A DNA stretch of 32,319 nt from Limisphaerales bacterium (GCA_025360325.1 JANYCI010000168.1:1-32319); one strand, 5' to 3'; positions 1-9,072 are shown, counted from the first letter of the stretch. Program-made: numbers and translations. The notes: generated by a model from the sequence alone, not told the origin.

Positions 1-533
1 CAAAACTGCCCTTCTTTCTCCTTGAACAAAATATTGAACGTCGTCAGCGAACCGTAGCTCTTGGTGATGTATTGCTGCATCTCCACCTTCTCGCCGTCCG
101 ATAATTTTTCGTGCGCGTTAATTTTCTGTTCCAGCACGCGCAAATTATTTCGCACCATCACGATCTTGTGGAAAAAAGTTTCCAGCGGCACTTCTTTCGC
201 GGCCAACGTCGCATCGGCGGGATGCAACACCGCTTTGCCGCCGTGCCAACGTTGACCAAGTTGTTCCACCACGGAATCGGGACGCGCCAAGCCGAGTTTT
301 TCCACCGCCGCTTCGAGCGTTTGCTCCACGAACTGTTTCAGCGGCACGTCCAATCCGCTCACGGCGGCGTGCGCCTCCATCGGTTCGAGGCCGCTCGGCT
401 CCGGTGCGACGGCGCGTTTGTTCCCGTCGTCGAACTGGATTTCTGCCACCGCCTCCGAAATGGTTTTCACGAAGCCGGAGCCGTATTGCGGATGCCGCAC
501 TTTCATGCCGATGCGAAGCGATTCGATTTTCAT
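1..533 (-). CDS. Conserved hypothetical protein with N-terminal Tudor/UvrD-C-terminus-like motif (3' end cut by window edge)
   Basis: Reverse-strand reading from ATG at 533 is open to the window edge: MKIESLRIGMKVRHPQYGSGFVKTISEAVAEIQFDDGNKRAVAPE... The 'G-VRHP-YGSGFV...VQFDDG' pattern resembles small beta-barrel domains. Absent from the ORF track because it is truncated. Confidence 0.75.
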   Translation of the reverse strand, partial: MKIESLRIGMKVRHPQYGSGFVKTISEAVAEIQFDDGNKRAVAPEPSGLEPMEAHAAVSGLDVPLKQFVEQTLEAAVEKLGLARPDSVVEQLGQRWHGGKAVLHPADATLAAKEVPLETFFHKIVMVRNNLRVLEQKINAHEKLSDGEKVEMQQYITKSYGSLTTFNILFKEKEGQF

Positions 534-543
534 GCGATGATTT

Positions 544-577
544 AACCACGATTTATCGTGATGAACACGGATTTTTG
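544..577. repeat. Partial family-A-like element (AACCACGATTTATCGTGATGAACACGGATTTTT)
   Basis: Contains CACGAT-TT-ATCGTG hairpin (547-560) and GATGAACACGGATTTTT, similar in wording to the family A arms. Lies between the divergent genes starting at 533 and 618. Confidence 0.5.
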
Positions 578-617
578 ATTGCGCGAATTCCGGCGCGGCC
601 TCATTTTGGATTTTAGA

Positions 618-1262
618 ATGACTTCAAGTGCAACCGACCGTTTTGAATTCGAGCGCCCGCTGTGGGCGAAGGGCATCGCGCGCATTGCGGGCGTGGATGA
701 GGCGGGCCGGGGACCGCTCGCGGGGCCGGTCGTGGCGGCGGCGGCAATCTTGCCTGCGCGCTGGGCGAAAACTGGTTTACCTGCTGAACTCACTGGCTTG
801 AACGATTCCAAACAACTCACGCCAACGCAGCGCGAAACTTTTTTTGAATTCATCACGCGTTGCGGCGAGATCGAATTCGGCATCGCGGAAATTAGCTCGG
901 CGGTGATTGATGAAATAAATATTTTGCAGGCCACGCATCGCGCGATGAATGACGCGCTGGGGAAATTAAATCCGTTGCCGCCGCACGCGCTCGTGGATGG
1001 ACGCCCGGTGAAAACCTTGCGCGTGCCGCAGACGGCCATCGTCAAGGGCGATGCCAAAAGTTATTCCATCGCCGCCGCGAGCGTTCTCGCCAAGGTGACG
1101 CGTGACCGGCTGATGCTCGCGGCGCACGCGCGCTGGCCGGAATATGCCTTCGCGGAACACAAAGGCTACGGCACGGCGAAACATCTGGCGGCGATTGTGA
1201 AACACGGCGCGTGTCCGATTCATCGAATGACGTTTGCGCCGCTGAAACCGAGGCTCTTTTAG
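618..1262 (+). CDS. rnhB: Ribonuclease HII
   Basis: ORF 579-1262; more likely ATG at 618. Motifs GVDEAGRGPLAGPVVAAA, LNDSKQLTPTQRE, AKSYSIAAASVLAKVTRDRLM, HKGYGTAKH are characteristic of RNase HII. Confidence 0.97.
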   Translation: MTSSATDRFEFERPLWAKGIARIAGVDEAGRGPLAGPVVAAAAILPARWAKTGLPAELTGLNDSKQLTPTQRETFFEFITRCGEIEFGIAEISSAVIDEINILQATHRAMNDALGKLNPLPPHALVDGRPVKTLRVPQTAIVKGDAKSYSIAAASVLAKVTRDRLMLAAHARWPEYAFAEHKGYGTAKHLAAIVKHGACPIHRMTFAPLKPRLF

Positions 1263-1351
1263 CCACAGATTTTCACAGATGAAACACAGATGCAAAAAAT
1301 TCGGAGGTAAAATATTTTCCTTATCTATGTTTCATCTGTGAAAATCTGTGG
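1263..1351. repeat. Intergenic inverted repeat, family A (CCACAGATTTTCACAGATGAAACACAGAT)
   Basis: Left arm 1263-1291 and right arm 1323-1351 are reverse complements at 28 of 29 positions; loop 31 nt. Left arm starts directly after the rnhB TAG (1260-1262). Confidence 0.95.
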
Positions 1352-1359
1352 CCAATAAA

Positions 1360-1788
1360 ATGAATCTGCTCGAAAAATTGAAGGCGAAGTTGTCCGGCAA
1401 AAAAAAGCCGGAACATTTGCGGCGCGGTGAACTGGGCGAGCGCGCGGCAGAGATTCATCTGAAGGCGCACGGTTTGAAGTTTCTCACGCGCAACTTTCGC
1501 GGCACGCACGGCGAGATGGATCTGATTTTTCGTGACGGCGCTTGCCTCGTTTTCATCGAAGTCAAAACGCGGTCGTCGGAGGAGTGGACGCGCCCGGCGG
1601 CGGCGGTGGATGCGCGGAAGAAAAATTTACTCTCGCAGACGGCGCTGGAGTATTTGCGGTTGCTGAAAAACCCCGAGGTGAAATTTCGTTTCGACATTGT
1701 GGAGGTGCTATTGCGCGACGGGGTGTTGCGGGAGGTGCGCCATCTGCCGAATGCTTTCGCCTTGAGTAAGCCGTTCCGGTATGCCTGA
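1360..1788 (+). CDS. YraN/UPF0102 family endonuclease-like protein
   Basis: LGERAAEIHLKAHGLKFLTRNFRGTHGEMDLIFRDGACLVFIEVKTRS is the UPF0102 signature; follows rnhB as in many bacteria. GTG at 1348 is an alternative start inside a repeat arm. Confidence 0.93.
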   Translation: MNLLEKLKAKLSGKKKPEHLRRGELGERAAEIHLKAHGLKFLTRNFRGTHGEMDLIFRDGACLVFIEVKTRSSEEWTRPAAAVDARKKNLLSQTALEYLRLLKNPEVKFRFDIVEVLLRDGVLREVRHLPNAFALSKPFRYA

Positions 1789-1855
1789 GGCGATTTGACC
1801 TCACGAAATTTGCTTGCGCTGGCGGGGTTGGAAGCAGAGTTTGTTTCACAAAGCA

Positions 1856-3070
1856 ATGAGCCACTTTTCTGAATACCTACTGAACTCCGTTGGCGCCCTC
1901 GTCTTGCTGGGGGGGATCATCTACTGGCTGAAAGAGAGCGATGATCGTGGATGGCTGATTGTCAAATTCATCGTCACCGGGTTGACGGGGTGGTTCGTTT
2001 ACAAACAGGTGGTGCCGGCCTTTGCCAAAGGTGGGTTTGATGCGATCAACGGTCTGTTGTTGATGTTGATTTGTGGTCTCGTGTTCGCGGTCACTTGGCG
2101 GAACAATCTCATCGGCATGATTGCAAATCCGCTTGCCGGGCTTTACGACGGGGGCAATGTGGAGCCAGATAAAAAACCATTTTACTCCATCGCCAACACG
2201 AAGCGCAAACGCGGGGAGTATAACGAGGCGATTTCGGAAGTCCGCAAGCAGCTCGTGAAATTTCCCAACGACTTTGAAGGCATCATGCTGCTGGCCAGCA
2301 TCCAGGCGGAGAATCAGAAAGATTTGGCGGCCGCAGAAAATACGCTGAACCAGTATTGCGAGCACCCGGATACGCCGGATAATTTTATCGGCGTCGCGTG
2401 GACGACGTTGGCGGACTGGCATTTGAAAATCGGTGTGGACGTGGACGCCGCGCGGGTTTCGCTGGAGAAAATTTGCGCGCGTTTTCCAGAAACGGAAATG
2501 GCCTTGCACGCGGAACAGCGATTGGCGCATCTCGGCGAGACGGAAAAAATCCTGCTGGGCGCACAGAATCGGATGCGGGTGGTCTTACCGGTCGGCCCAA
2601 AAAATTTGGGTCTGATGAAGTCCATGGATCATATCAAGCCGAAGGAGATTGAGCCGGGCCGACTCGCCGCCGCGCACGTCAAACATTTGGAGACGCATCC
2701 AAAGGACGCGGAAGTGCGTGAAAAACTGGCGACAATTTATGCGCGCGATTTCAAGCGGCTCGATTTGGCGACGATGGAATTGGAACAAATCATTAACGAG
2801 CCGCGTCACACGCCGAAGCAGGTCGCGGGCTGGTTGAACTTGCTGGCAAATTTCCAGATCGAACTCGGTGCCGACGTGGACACGGTGCGCGCGACGTTGG
2901 AAAATATTTTAGAACGGTTTCCCGATTTACCGATTGCGGACATCACGCAGCGTCGGTTGGCGCGGCTTAATTCCGAGTTCAAAGGTTTGGAAAAAAATGC
3001 GGGCGTAAAGCTGGGGGAATACGAGCAGAACATCGGATTGAAATACGGCAAGCCGGGTAGCAAGGGTTGA
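1856..3070 (+). CDS. Membrane-anchored TPR-like repeat protein
   Basis: ATG at 1856 in ORF 1814-3070. Three hydrophobic N-terminal segments followed by helical repeats (RGEYNEAISEVRKQLVKFPNDFEGIMLLASIQ...). Confidence 0.8.
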   Translation: MSHFSEYLLNSVGALVLLGGIIYWLKESDDRGWLIVKFIVTGLTGWFVYKQVVPAFAKGGFDAINGLLLMLICGLVFAVTWRNNLIGMIANPLAGLYDGGNVEPDKKPFYSIANTKRKRGEYNEAISEVRKQLVKFPNDFEGIMLLASIQAENQKDLAAAENTLNQYCEHPDTPDNFIGVAWTTLADWHLKIGVDVDAARVSLEKICARFPETEMALHAEQRLAHLGETEKILLGAQNRMRVVLPVGPKNLGLMKSMDHIKPKEIEPGRLAAAHVKHLETHPKDAEVREKLATIYARDFKRLDLATMELEQIINEPRHTPKQVAGWLNLLANFQIELGADVDTVRATLENILERFPDLPIADITQRRLARLNSEFKGLEKNAGVKLGEYEQNIGLKYGKPGSKG

Positions 3071-3135
3071 AGTGGCACCGGCTCCGCGCCTGTGTGTCGC
3101 AAGGCAAATGCATGGTCTCACTTGTTGAACGTCGC

Positions 3136-3301
3136 CTTTCCCCTCACCCCGGCTTTCTCCCCAGCGGAGAGGGAGAAACACTCACAGCGTCTTGGCGAAT
3201 CCCCGGCTGACTTCTGCCTGATAGTTCTCGAATTTTATCCCAGCGCTCAACGGCTGTTCCTTCTCCCCAAGGGAGAAGGTTAGGATGAGGGGGGGGGAAG
3301 G
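3136..3301. repeat. Intergenic inverted repeat, family B (CCCTCACCCCGGCTTTCTCCCC / GGGAGAAGGTTAGGATGAGGGGGG)
   Basis: Left word near 3136-3163, complementary-style right word near 3265-3300, in the convergent gap 3071-3425. Imperfect pairing. Confidence 0.7.
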
Positions 3302-3379
3302 CAGCGAGCTGTTTTCAACGCCACAGTAATTTGAAAACGCGCTGAATCATTTTTTCCTCCACGCTACTCTGCGTTCTCC

Positions 3380-3397
3380 GCGCCTCTGCGTTTTTCC
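3380..3397. repeat. Family C word GCGCCTCTGCGTTTTTCC, arm 1
   Basis: Exact reverse complement of 6279-6296 (GGAAAAACGCAGAGGCGC). Confidence 0.9.
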
Positions 3398-3403
3398 GAA
3401 ACT

Positions 3404-3422
3404 CACAGGCGGGACGCCTGTG
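3404..3422. repeat. Short hairpin CACAGGCG-GGA-CGCCTGTG
   Basis: Perfect 8-bp stem with 3-nt loop directly 3' of the dual-vWA gene stop (3426). No U tract follows, so terminator function is uncertain. Confidence 0.6.
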
Positions 3423-3425
3423 CCA

Positions 3426-6260
3426 CTATTTGTCCATACGGTTTTTGGCACGTTCGCGGGCTTTGCGGAGAGCGTCGAAAGTGGAGTCGGTGCTGGCCGG
3501 TTTTTCCGACGCGGGTTTAGGCGTGGTTGGCGCGGGAGAAAGTGGCGCGACTGTTTTGGTGGAGGCCGGTGAAATTATTTTCCGCGCTGGCTTGCGGACG
3601 AGCCACGGAAAAATTGGTTTCGGCGCGGGCGTTGCTTGAGAAATTTCCGCATCCGCATCTTCCGTCGCAACTCTTGCGACAACTTTCCGTCCAAACAATC
3701 GCGAGACCCAACCCGTGCGCCGCTCAAAAATTTCCAGCAAAAATAAAATCGCTGCTGCAACTAATAGCCACGGTGCGAGTTCGACGTAGCGCGATTTGAT
3801 CGGCAGTTCGCTCCACATTTTCGGAATTTCCACGCGCTCCTGACCGCTCGTCGTCGTGGCAATCTGCGCGAGCGTCGCCGAGCCGCGTCCCGGCTGGTCG
3901 GGCGCGAACTCCGGCGAATATGGCAGGCACGCGGCGGGCAATGTCACGGGCTGTTGGCCAGAAATTTCCACAGTGTTCAAGATAGTTTCACGACCAGCCA
4001 CGGGAATCGCCGCTTCAAGTAAATCTGCATTTTTCCATTGCAACGACACGGTTCCTTTCGCCGGAGCCGCGCCGGGTTGGCCGTGCAAAATTTTTACGCG
4101 CGGCAGATTTGAGAATGGCTCGGCCTTGCGTTCGGGATCAAGATGCAACTGCACGAAGCACACGCCATCGCGAATTTCCTGCGTGAGCAACATCTCATCC
4201 GGCAGCGGTTGGTGCTTGCCCGCGACCCAGCGCGTGAGGGTGGAATAAAATTCGCCAGCTTGATTCCACTTTGCAAAATCGCCGCTGAATTTTCCGTCCG
4301 CCTCACCGAGATAACAGAGCACGCGGCCATTGCCCGCATTCCATGAGGCGACGACGGGTGCTTTGTATTCATCGCCCGTGACGGCGGCGAGATTCGCTTC
4401 AGGACGGAGGTAGCAAAGATTGTATCCGCCCAATGACGGCGGCGCGGAAACGGGTTGCGAGCCGAGCAGCGAAAATCCGGCGGTGAATGAAAACGGCGTG
4501 GGCTGGTCAATGAACGTGCTGCGCGCGACGGTGAACGTATCTTGCGCGAAGATGCGCGGAATCTCGTCGGGATCGTTGCTGAAATAACATTCGCCGCCGC
4601 CAAGTTTCGCGATGTCTTTCAATAAATTAGCGTCCACGTCGTGATCCGTGCCGAGACCGATGACGCTCACGGTCACGTCGGCCTCGCGTAGTTTTGCCAC
4701 GATATCTTGGTAGTGATCCGACTGCTCGGAGTCCGCCGCGTCGGCAAATAAAATGATGTGCCGCGTCTGCGCTTTCGCGGTTTGAATCATCTGCGCCGCC
4801 GCGACCAGCGCCTCGTAAATATAAATGCCGCCGCCCTCCGAGCCGATGGCCAAAATGCGCGAGCGATACGAAAGATTTTTTTCCACCGAGTCGAGCGGAA
4901 CAATTTCATGCGCCGTCGTGTCCACCGCAAACACGCCGATCTCGTCCATCGGCGAAAGCAAGTCCAGCACCTGCACCGTGCCGAGATCCGCGAGATCCAT
5001 TTTGATGCGGCCGCCACCGGCGGGCATGGACATGGAGCCGGAACGATCCAGTGCGACGACGACCGCGAGGCTCATCTTGCGGTGCTCACGGCGCATTTCC
5101 ATCGAGATCGGCATGACGCGTTCGAGCGGCGATTTGAAATAACCGCCCGGGCCGTAAGATTTTTGTCCGCCGGTCATCGCGAGTCCGCTGCCGGTTTCCT
5201 CGACCCACGACGCGAGCGTTTCCATGCCGCTCATGCCGATTTGTCCCGCCGGAACATTTTCCAAAATCACGCTGGAAAATTGCGAAAGATTTTCCAGCGA
5301 CCAGTTGCATTGCTGAGGCGCTTTGCCGACAACCTCCATTGAGCCAGCGCGCAAGAGCTTCACGAGGCCGGATTTTTCGCCCGCCGCCGAGACGATTAAA
5401 ATTGGTTTCGCGCCTTCGACGCCAACGAGCGCACGCGCGGAATTATTTTCAGGAATCGGATCCTCTTTCGGGCCTTGAATCGTGAGCGTGTATTCGTTCA
5501 CGCCGGCTTTACCCGCGCGGTCACGAAACATCAGTCGGGTCAGGCCGGCGGAAATTTGTTTACTGCCTGATGAAATGATTTCATCGCCGCGCCGCAGTTG
5601 GTATTGAACTTCCTGATCGGCGGGCGACTGCACCCACGCGCTCAACACAAACGCCTGTCCCGGCTGCACGGATTGCGGCGTGAGAAAACTTTGGATGGCC
5701 ACGTCACTGACTTGCGGGCGCGCGAGTAAACGAAAATCCATCGCCACGCCGCGACCAGCCGCCCGCGCCGCCGCCGCCGCCGGATCTTTACCCGTCCATT
5801 TGCCATCGGACAAAATTAAAATTCTCCCGCCGCCATCGGGCGGAATTACCGAGAGTGCGGATTCTAGCGCGTCATTCAAACTCGAATGATCGGTGCCGAC
5901 CTGCGCGGTGAAGCCGGGAAATTCCGTTCGCTGCGGCGACTGCTCCACCACCGCCTGCCGACCAAAGCCAACGACGCCAAGCTGGTCGCGCGGCCCCATG
6001 GATTTGTGTAGCAGCCCGATGATTTCTTTTTCGGCGGCGGCAGAATTTAGCGGCATGGATTCGCTGCGGTCAGCGACCACGACGACGGTTCCCGCGCGAT
6101 CGGGAAGTTTGATGGCCAGTTGTGCCAGCGCGAGCACGAGGAAAATAAAAATGACCGCGCGCAACATTTTTAGCCCGCGCCCCGGCAACGGCCACGCGAA
6201 CCACGCCGCCGCCAAAGGAATCAGCAGCAGCAGCCAAATGGGTTGGAACAATGTTAGCAT
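3426..6260 (-). CDS. Large membrane protein with two vWA domains flanking a GATase1-like region
   Basis: 944 aa. N-terminal TM segments; MIDAS-type motifs VVADRSESM and VVALDRSGSM; GATase-like 'SVILENVPAGQIG..GMETLASWVEETGSGLAMTGGQKSYGPGGY'; C-terminal TM and basic Pro-rich tail. Confidence 0.88.
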   Translation of the reverse strand: MLTLFQPIWLLLLIPLAAAWFAWPLPGRGLKMLRAVIFIFLVLALAQLAIKLPDRAGTVVVVADRSESMPLNSAAAEKEIIGLLHKSMGPRDQLGVVGFGRQAVVEQSPQRTEFPGFTAQVGTDHSSLNDALESALSVIPPDGGGRILILSDGKWTGKDPAAAAARAAGRGVAMDFRLLARPQVSDVAIQSFLTPQSVQPGQAFVLSAWVQSPADQEVQYQLRRGDEIISSGSKQISAGLTRLMFRDRAGKAGVNEYTLTIQGPKEDPIPENNSARALVGVEGAKPILIVSAAGEKSGLVKLLRAGSMEVVGKAPQQCNWSLENLSQFSSVILENVPAGQIGMSGMETLASWVEETGSGLAMTGGQKSYGPGGYFKSPLERVMPISMEMRREHRKMSLAVVVALDRSGSMSMPAGGGRIKMDLADLGTVQVLDLLSPMDEIGVFAVDTTAHEIVPLDSVEKNLSYRSRILAIGSEGGGIYIYEALVAAAQMIQTAKAQTRHIILFADAADSEQSDHYQDIVAKLREADVTVSVIGLGTDHDVDANLLKDIAKLGGGECYFSNDPDEIPRIFAQDTFTVARSTFIDQPTPFSFTAGFSLLGSQPVSAPPSLGGYNLCYLRPEANLAAVTGDEYKAPVVASWNAGNGRVLCYLGEADGKFSGDFAKWNQAGEFYSTLTRWVAGKHQPLPDEMLLTQEIRDGVCFVQLHLDPERKAEPFSNLPRVKILHGQPGAAPAKGTVSLQWKNADLLEAAIPVAGRETILNTVEISGQQPVTLPAACLPYSPEFAPDQPGRGSATLAQIATTTSGQERVEIPKMWSELPIKSRYVELAPWLLVAAAILFLLEIFERRTGWVSRLFGRKVVARVATEDADAEISQATPAPKPIFPWLVRKPARKIISPASTKTVAPLSPAPTTPKPASEKPASTDSTFDALRKARERAKNRMDK

Positions 6261-6278
6261 TTACGAAAGTTCAAATTT

Positions 6279-6296
6279 GGAAAAACGCAGAGGCGC
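6279..6296. repeat. Family C word GGAAAAACGCAGAGGCGC, arm 2
   Basis: Exact reverse complement of 3380-3397; lies in the gap 6261-6339. Confidence 0.9.
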
Positions 6297-6339
6297 AGGG
6301 AAATGTCACAACCGCGAGCTGATAATTGTGTTTGAAGTT

Positions 6340-8091
6340 TCATTTCGCCCCTTTCCCGCTCGCGATTAAATACAGATGCGTCGCTAGCAACGCCGCCGCG
6401 AGCAGACCAAAAATCCACACGGCGGAAGCTTCTTCCAAACGACGTTGCGTGTCCTCGCTCCATTGCCCCCATTGACTCGTGGCGTTGGCCGATAAATCCG
6501 ATTCGTCAGCAGTCATCGCGTTCACGGAAAATAAATTCGTCACCACGCCTGTCGCCACGGAATAAATTCCCGGCACTGGCGTTTCCAGCGCGAGTTCGCC
6601 ACCGGTTTTTGGAAAAACTTTTTTCTCACCGTCCGGCTGCGTGACCGTCACGGTCTCGCCGGTGGTTTTCAAAATCACTTCCGCACCGAGCCGGGTGTTG
6701 CTTTCCTTCAAGCCGGGCATTTCAGCGATGCGCCATTGCAAAATGTTGAAAAAAATAATTGGCAGATCGGGCGTGTTTTGAAGCGTGGACAGCGCGGGAT
6801 TGAAATTCAAAGTGAGGTGACGGCGTCCTGCGACATCTTCGCGCACGGATAGCAGCGGCACATTTCCTGCCAAAATTACCGGCACGTCGCCGGGCGAATT
6901 AGTCGCGCTCGCCGCTGCCCAAACGATGCCTTCGAGCGCGACGCCAGCGGCAAGTGGATGCGAATTATCCAAAATAAACGGGCCAGTGTAGGCGTTCGTC
7001 GCGCCATCGCCTGACCAGCGCAAGCTCCACGAATTGCTGCTCGTCACCGTATCGGTTTCGTGGATGACCAGTTCAGGATTTTCCGAAATCGCCGCGCGCA
7101 AACCGGTCGCCTCGAGCGTGCGGCTGACGAGTGTGGAAGAATTTTCATTCGTCAATGCGACTTGCACGCGGACGCGTTTGCGGATCGGCGGCAACAATTG
7201 AACTTCGTTGTCCTCCGCCAGCGAATCTTTTTCTAACACCGCATGAAGCGATGGCGCGCTAAAAGCAATGTTGAAAACCAGTCGCTGGTTTTCATGCGCG
7301 CCGAGCGAAATGACAGAACTTTGCGGCGCGTTGGAACCAGTCTGCACGAGCAGCTTGGTGGTTCGCGCGCCGCCGGAAAAATTCGCGATCTCCAGCAAGC
7401 AGCGATCCTGTTCACCGAACACCGTGCGCGAAGCGTTCACGATGGCGAAGTTATCTTGTGCCGACCCGAACGCGCGCCATTCAAGACGCGGATTGGAAAT
7501 TTTTTCATCAGCGGGTTTGTGGTCGGTGAGCACGAGCAGGTTCGCCTGCTGTTTGCCCAGTTCGGTCGCGAGCGTGATTGCGGAATCAATCGCCGCGCCG
7601 GGCGACCAGCATTTCCATTGCGGCAAAAGATTTTCCACCTCGCGCCAGTTTTTCACGGACGCACCGAGCGAACGTGGTTCCGTTCCCGCGAGCACTAAAC
7701 GTGTATTCGGCGGTGGCTGTTGGCGAAAAAGTTTTTCCAAAAAATCATGCGCGCTGGTTTGAGCGGAAATTCCGTCTTTGGTTGCACGCATGGAAAACGA
7801 ATCGTCCAGCACCACGATGAGCGGGCGTTGCGATTGCGGCAATTGCCAATGCGGGCCGGTGGCGGCGACGACGAGCAAGAGCAACGCGAGCAGTTCGAGA
7901 AAGAAAATCAGCGGCAGTTGCAGGCGATGAACTTTCGCGCCGCCCGCTTTGGATTGAACTTGAAATCGCCACAGTAGCAGGCTGGAAACTTGTTTGCGCC
8001 GATACCGGTTCCGTAAAATATAAATCGCCGCGAGCGCCGGCACGGTGGCCAGCGCGAGCATCGCGAGCGGGTAGGTGAGGAAGGGAATCAT
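6340..8091 (-). CDS. BatA-domain / vWA membrane protein
   Basis: 583 aa. N-terminal 'FLTYPLAMLALATVPALAAIYILRNRYRRKQVSSLLLWRF' is BatA-like; MIDAS motif VVLDDSFSM; C-terminal TM. Confidence 0.88.
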   Translation of the reverse strand: MIPFLTYPLAMLALATVPALAAIYILRNRYRRKQVSSLLLWRFQVQSKAGGAKVHRLQLPLIFFLELLALLLLVVAATGPHWQLPQSQRPLIVVLDDSFSMRATKDGISAQTSAHDFLEKLFRQQPPPNTRLVLAGTEPRSLGASVKNWREVENLLPQWKCWSPGAAIDSAITLATELGKQQANLLVLTDHKPADEKISNPRLEWRAFGSAQDNFAIVNASRTVFGEQDRCLLEIANFSGGARTTKLLVQTGSNAPQSSVISLGAHENQRLVFNIAFSAPSLHAVLEKDSLAEDNEVQLLPPIRKRVRVQVALTNENSSTLVSRTLEATGLRAAISENPELVIHETDTVTSSNSWSLRWSGDGATNAYTGPFILDNSHPLAAGVALEGIVWAAASATNSPGDVPVILAGNVPLLSVREDVAGRRHLTLNFNPALSTLQNTPDLPIIFFNILQWRIAEMPGLKESNTRLGAEVILKTTGETVTVTQPDGEKKVFPKTGGELALETPVPGIYSVATGVVTNLFSVNAMTADESDLSANATSQWGQWSEDTQRRLEEASAVWIFGLLAAALLATHLYLIASGKGAK

Positions 8092-8104
8092 CAGGACAAG
8101 GATA

Positions 8105-8191
8105 AAGGATGAAGGATGAAGGATGAAATACGGAACGACAAGCCACCCGGTGGATTGACTTTCCTTTCATCACTCATAATTCATCCTTCAT
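8105..8191. repeat. Intergenic inverted repeat, family D (AAGGATGAAGGATGAAGGATGAA / TTCATCCTTCAT)
   Basis: ATGAAGGATGAA at 8109-8120 and again at 8116-8127; reverse complement TTCATCCTTCAT at 8180-8191. Fills the gap between the DUF58 and BatA-like genes. Confidence 0.85.
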
Positions 8192-8196
8192 AATTT

Positions 8197-9063
8197 TTAC
8201 GCTGGTATCAGCAGTTGGATGGCTTCCAATTCACCCAGTGAACTTTCCAAATCCTCCGCGATGAGCGTGGTCATCTGCGCGCCGCACTGGCGGCAAGCGT
8301 CGCTCCACGACTGCTGCAATTGCGCGAGATTTTCCGCGTATTGTTTCGCGCTGCTGGAATCAATGTAGATTTCATTTTCGATGCCGGTCTCGCTGTCCAC
8401 GACGCGCAAATTTCCATGCTCCGGCGGCGTGGCGTCGTCGCGCGCAAGCAACTGGATCACGAATAGTGCCGCCGCGCCTTCGCGCAATCGGCGCAAGAGT
8501 TGCACCGGTTCGCCCGGCCAGAGCAGATCGCTCACGAACACGCGCACGCCGAGGTGACGAAATTTTGGCGGCAGGATTTCATACGATTGTTCGGGCGTGC
8601 GGGAACTGCTTAATTCCAGTTTATCCCACGCGGACGGCGAGAGCGTGTCGTTGGGCAGGCGTTGAAAACCTTCGCCACTCAACCAAACGGCTTGCGAACA
8701 TTGCGCGTTCGCGGCGGACGTGGCGAGCAGCGCGGCGAGTTGCGCGACGGCAGTTGATTTTATCGTGCCTTCAAGATTCATCGAGCGCGAACCGTCTAAA
8801 ATTAAATCCAAGTGCGGCGTGACTTCTTCGCGAAATAATTTCACGGTAAGCCGGTCGGTGCGCGCGTAGATGCCCCAATCAATAAAACGTAAATCGTCGC
8901 CGGGCTGGTATTCGCGGTAGTCCTGAAAATCAATCGAGCTGCCCGCGCGGCGTCCGGCGCGCGAGCCGATGATGCCGCTGGCGGCGACCTGCGGAATCTG
9001 GAGCGCGTAACGTGCGCCGAGCATTTCGCCGTCGCGGAGGGATTGTCGGAGGGCAGCGTCCAT
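8197..9063 (-). CDS. DUF58 domain-containing protein
   Basis: 288 aa. 'RAGSSIDFQDYREYQPGDDLRFIDWGIYARTDRLTVKLFREEVTPHLDLILDGSRSM' is the DUF58 signature. Confidence 0.95.
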   Translation of the reverse strand: MDAALRQSLRDGEMLGARYALQIPQVAASGIIGSRAGRRAGSSIDFQDYREYQPGDDLRFIDWGIYARTDRLTVKLFREEVTPHLDLILDGSRSMNLEGTIKSTAVAQLAALLATSAANAQCSQAVWLSGEGFQRLPNDTLSPSAWDKLELSSSRTPEQSYEILPPKFRHLGVRVFVSDLLWPGEPVQLLRRLREGAAALFVIQLLARDDATPPEHGNLRVVDSETGIENEIYIDSSSAKQYAENLAQLQQSWSDACRQCGAQMTTLIAEDLESSLGELEAIQLLIPA

Positions 9064-9072
9064 GCGGGAAAA

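Noticed and set aside
3289-3297. Run of nine Gs considered as a phase-variation tract
   Set aside because: Lies in a convergent intergenic gap inside a repeat element, not in a coding region or recognisable promoter.
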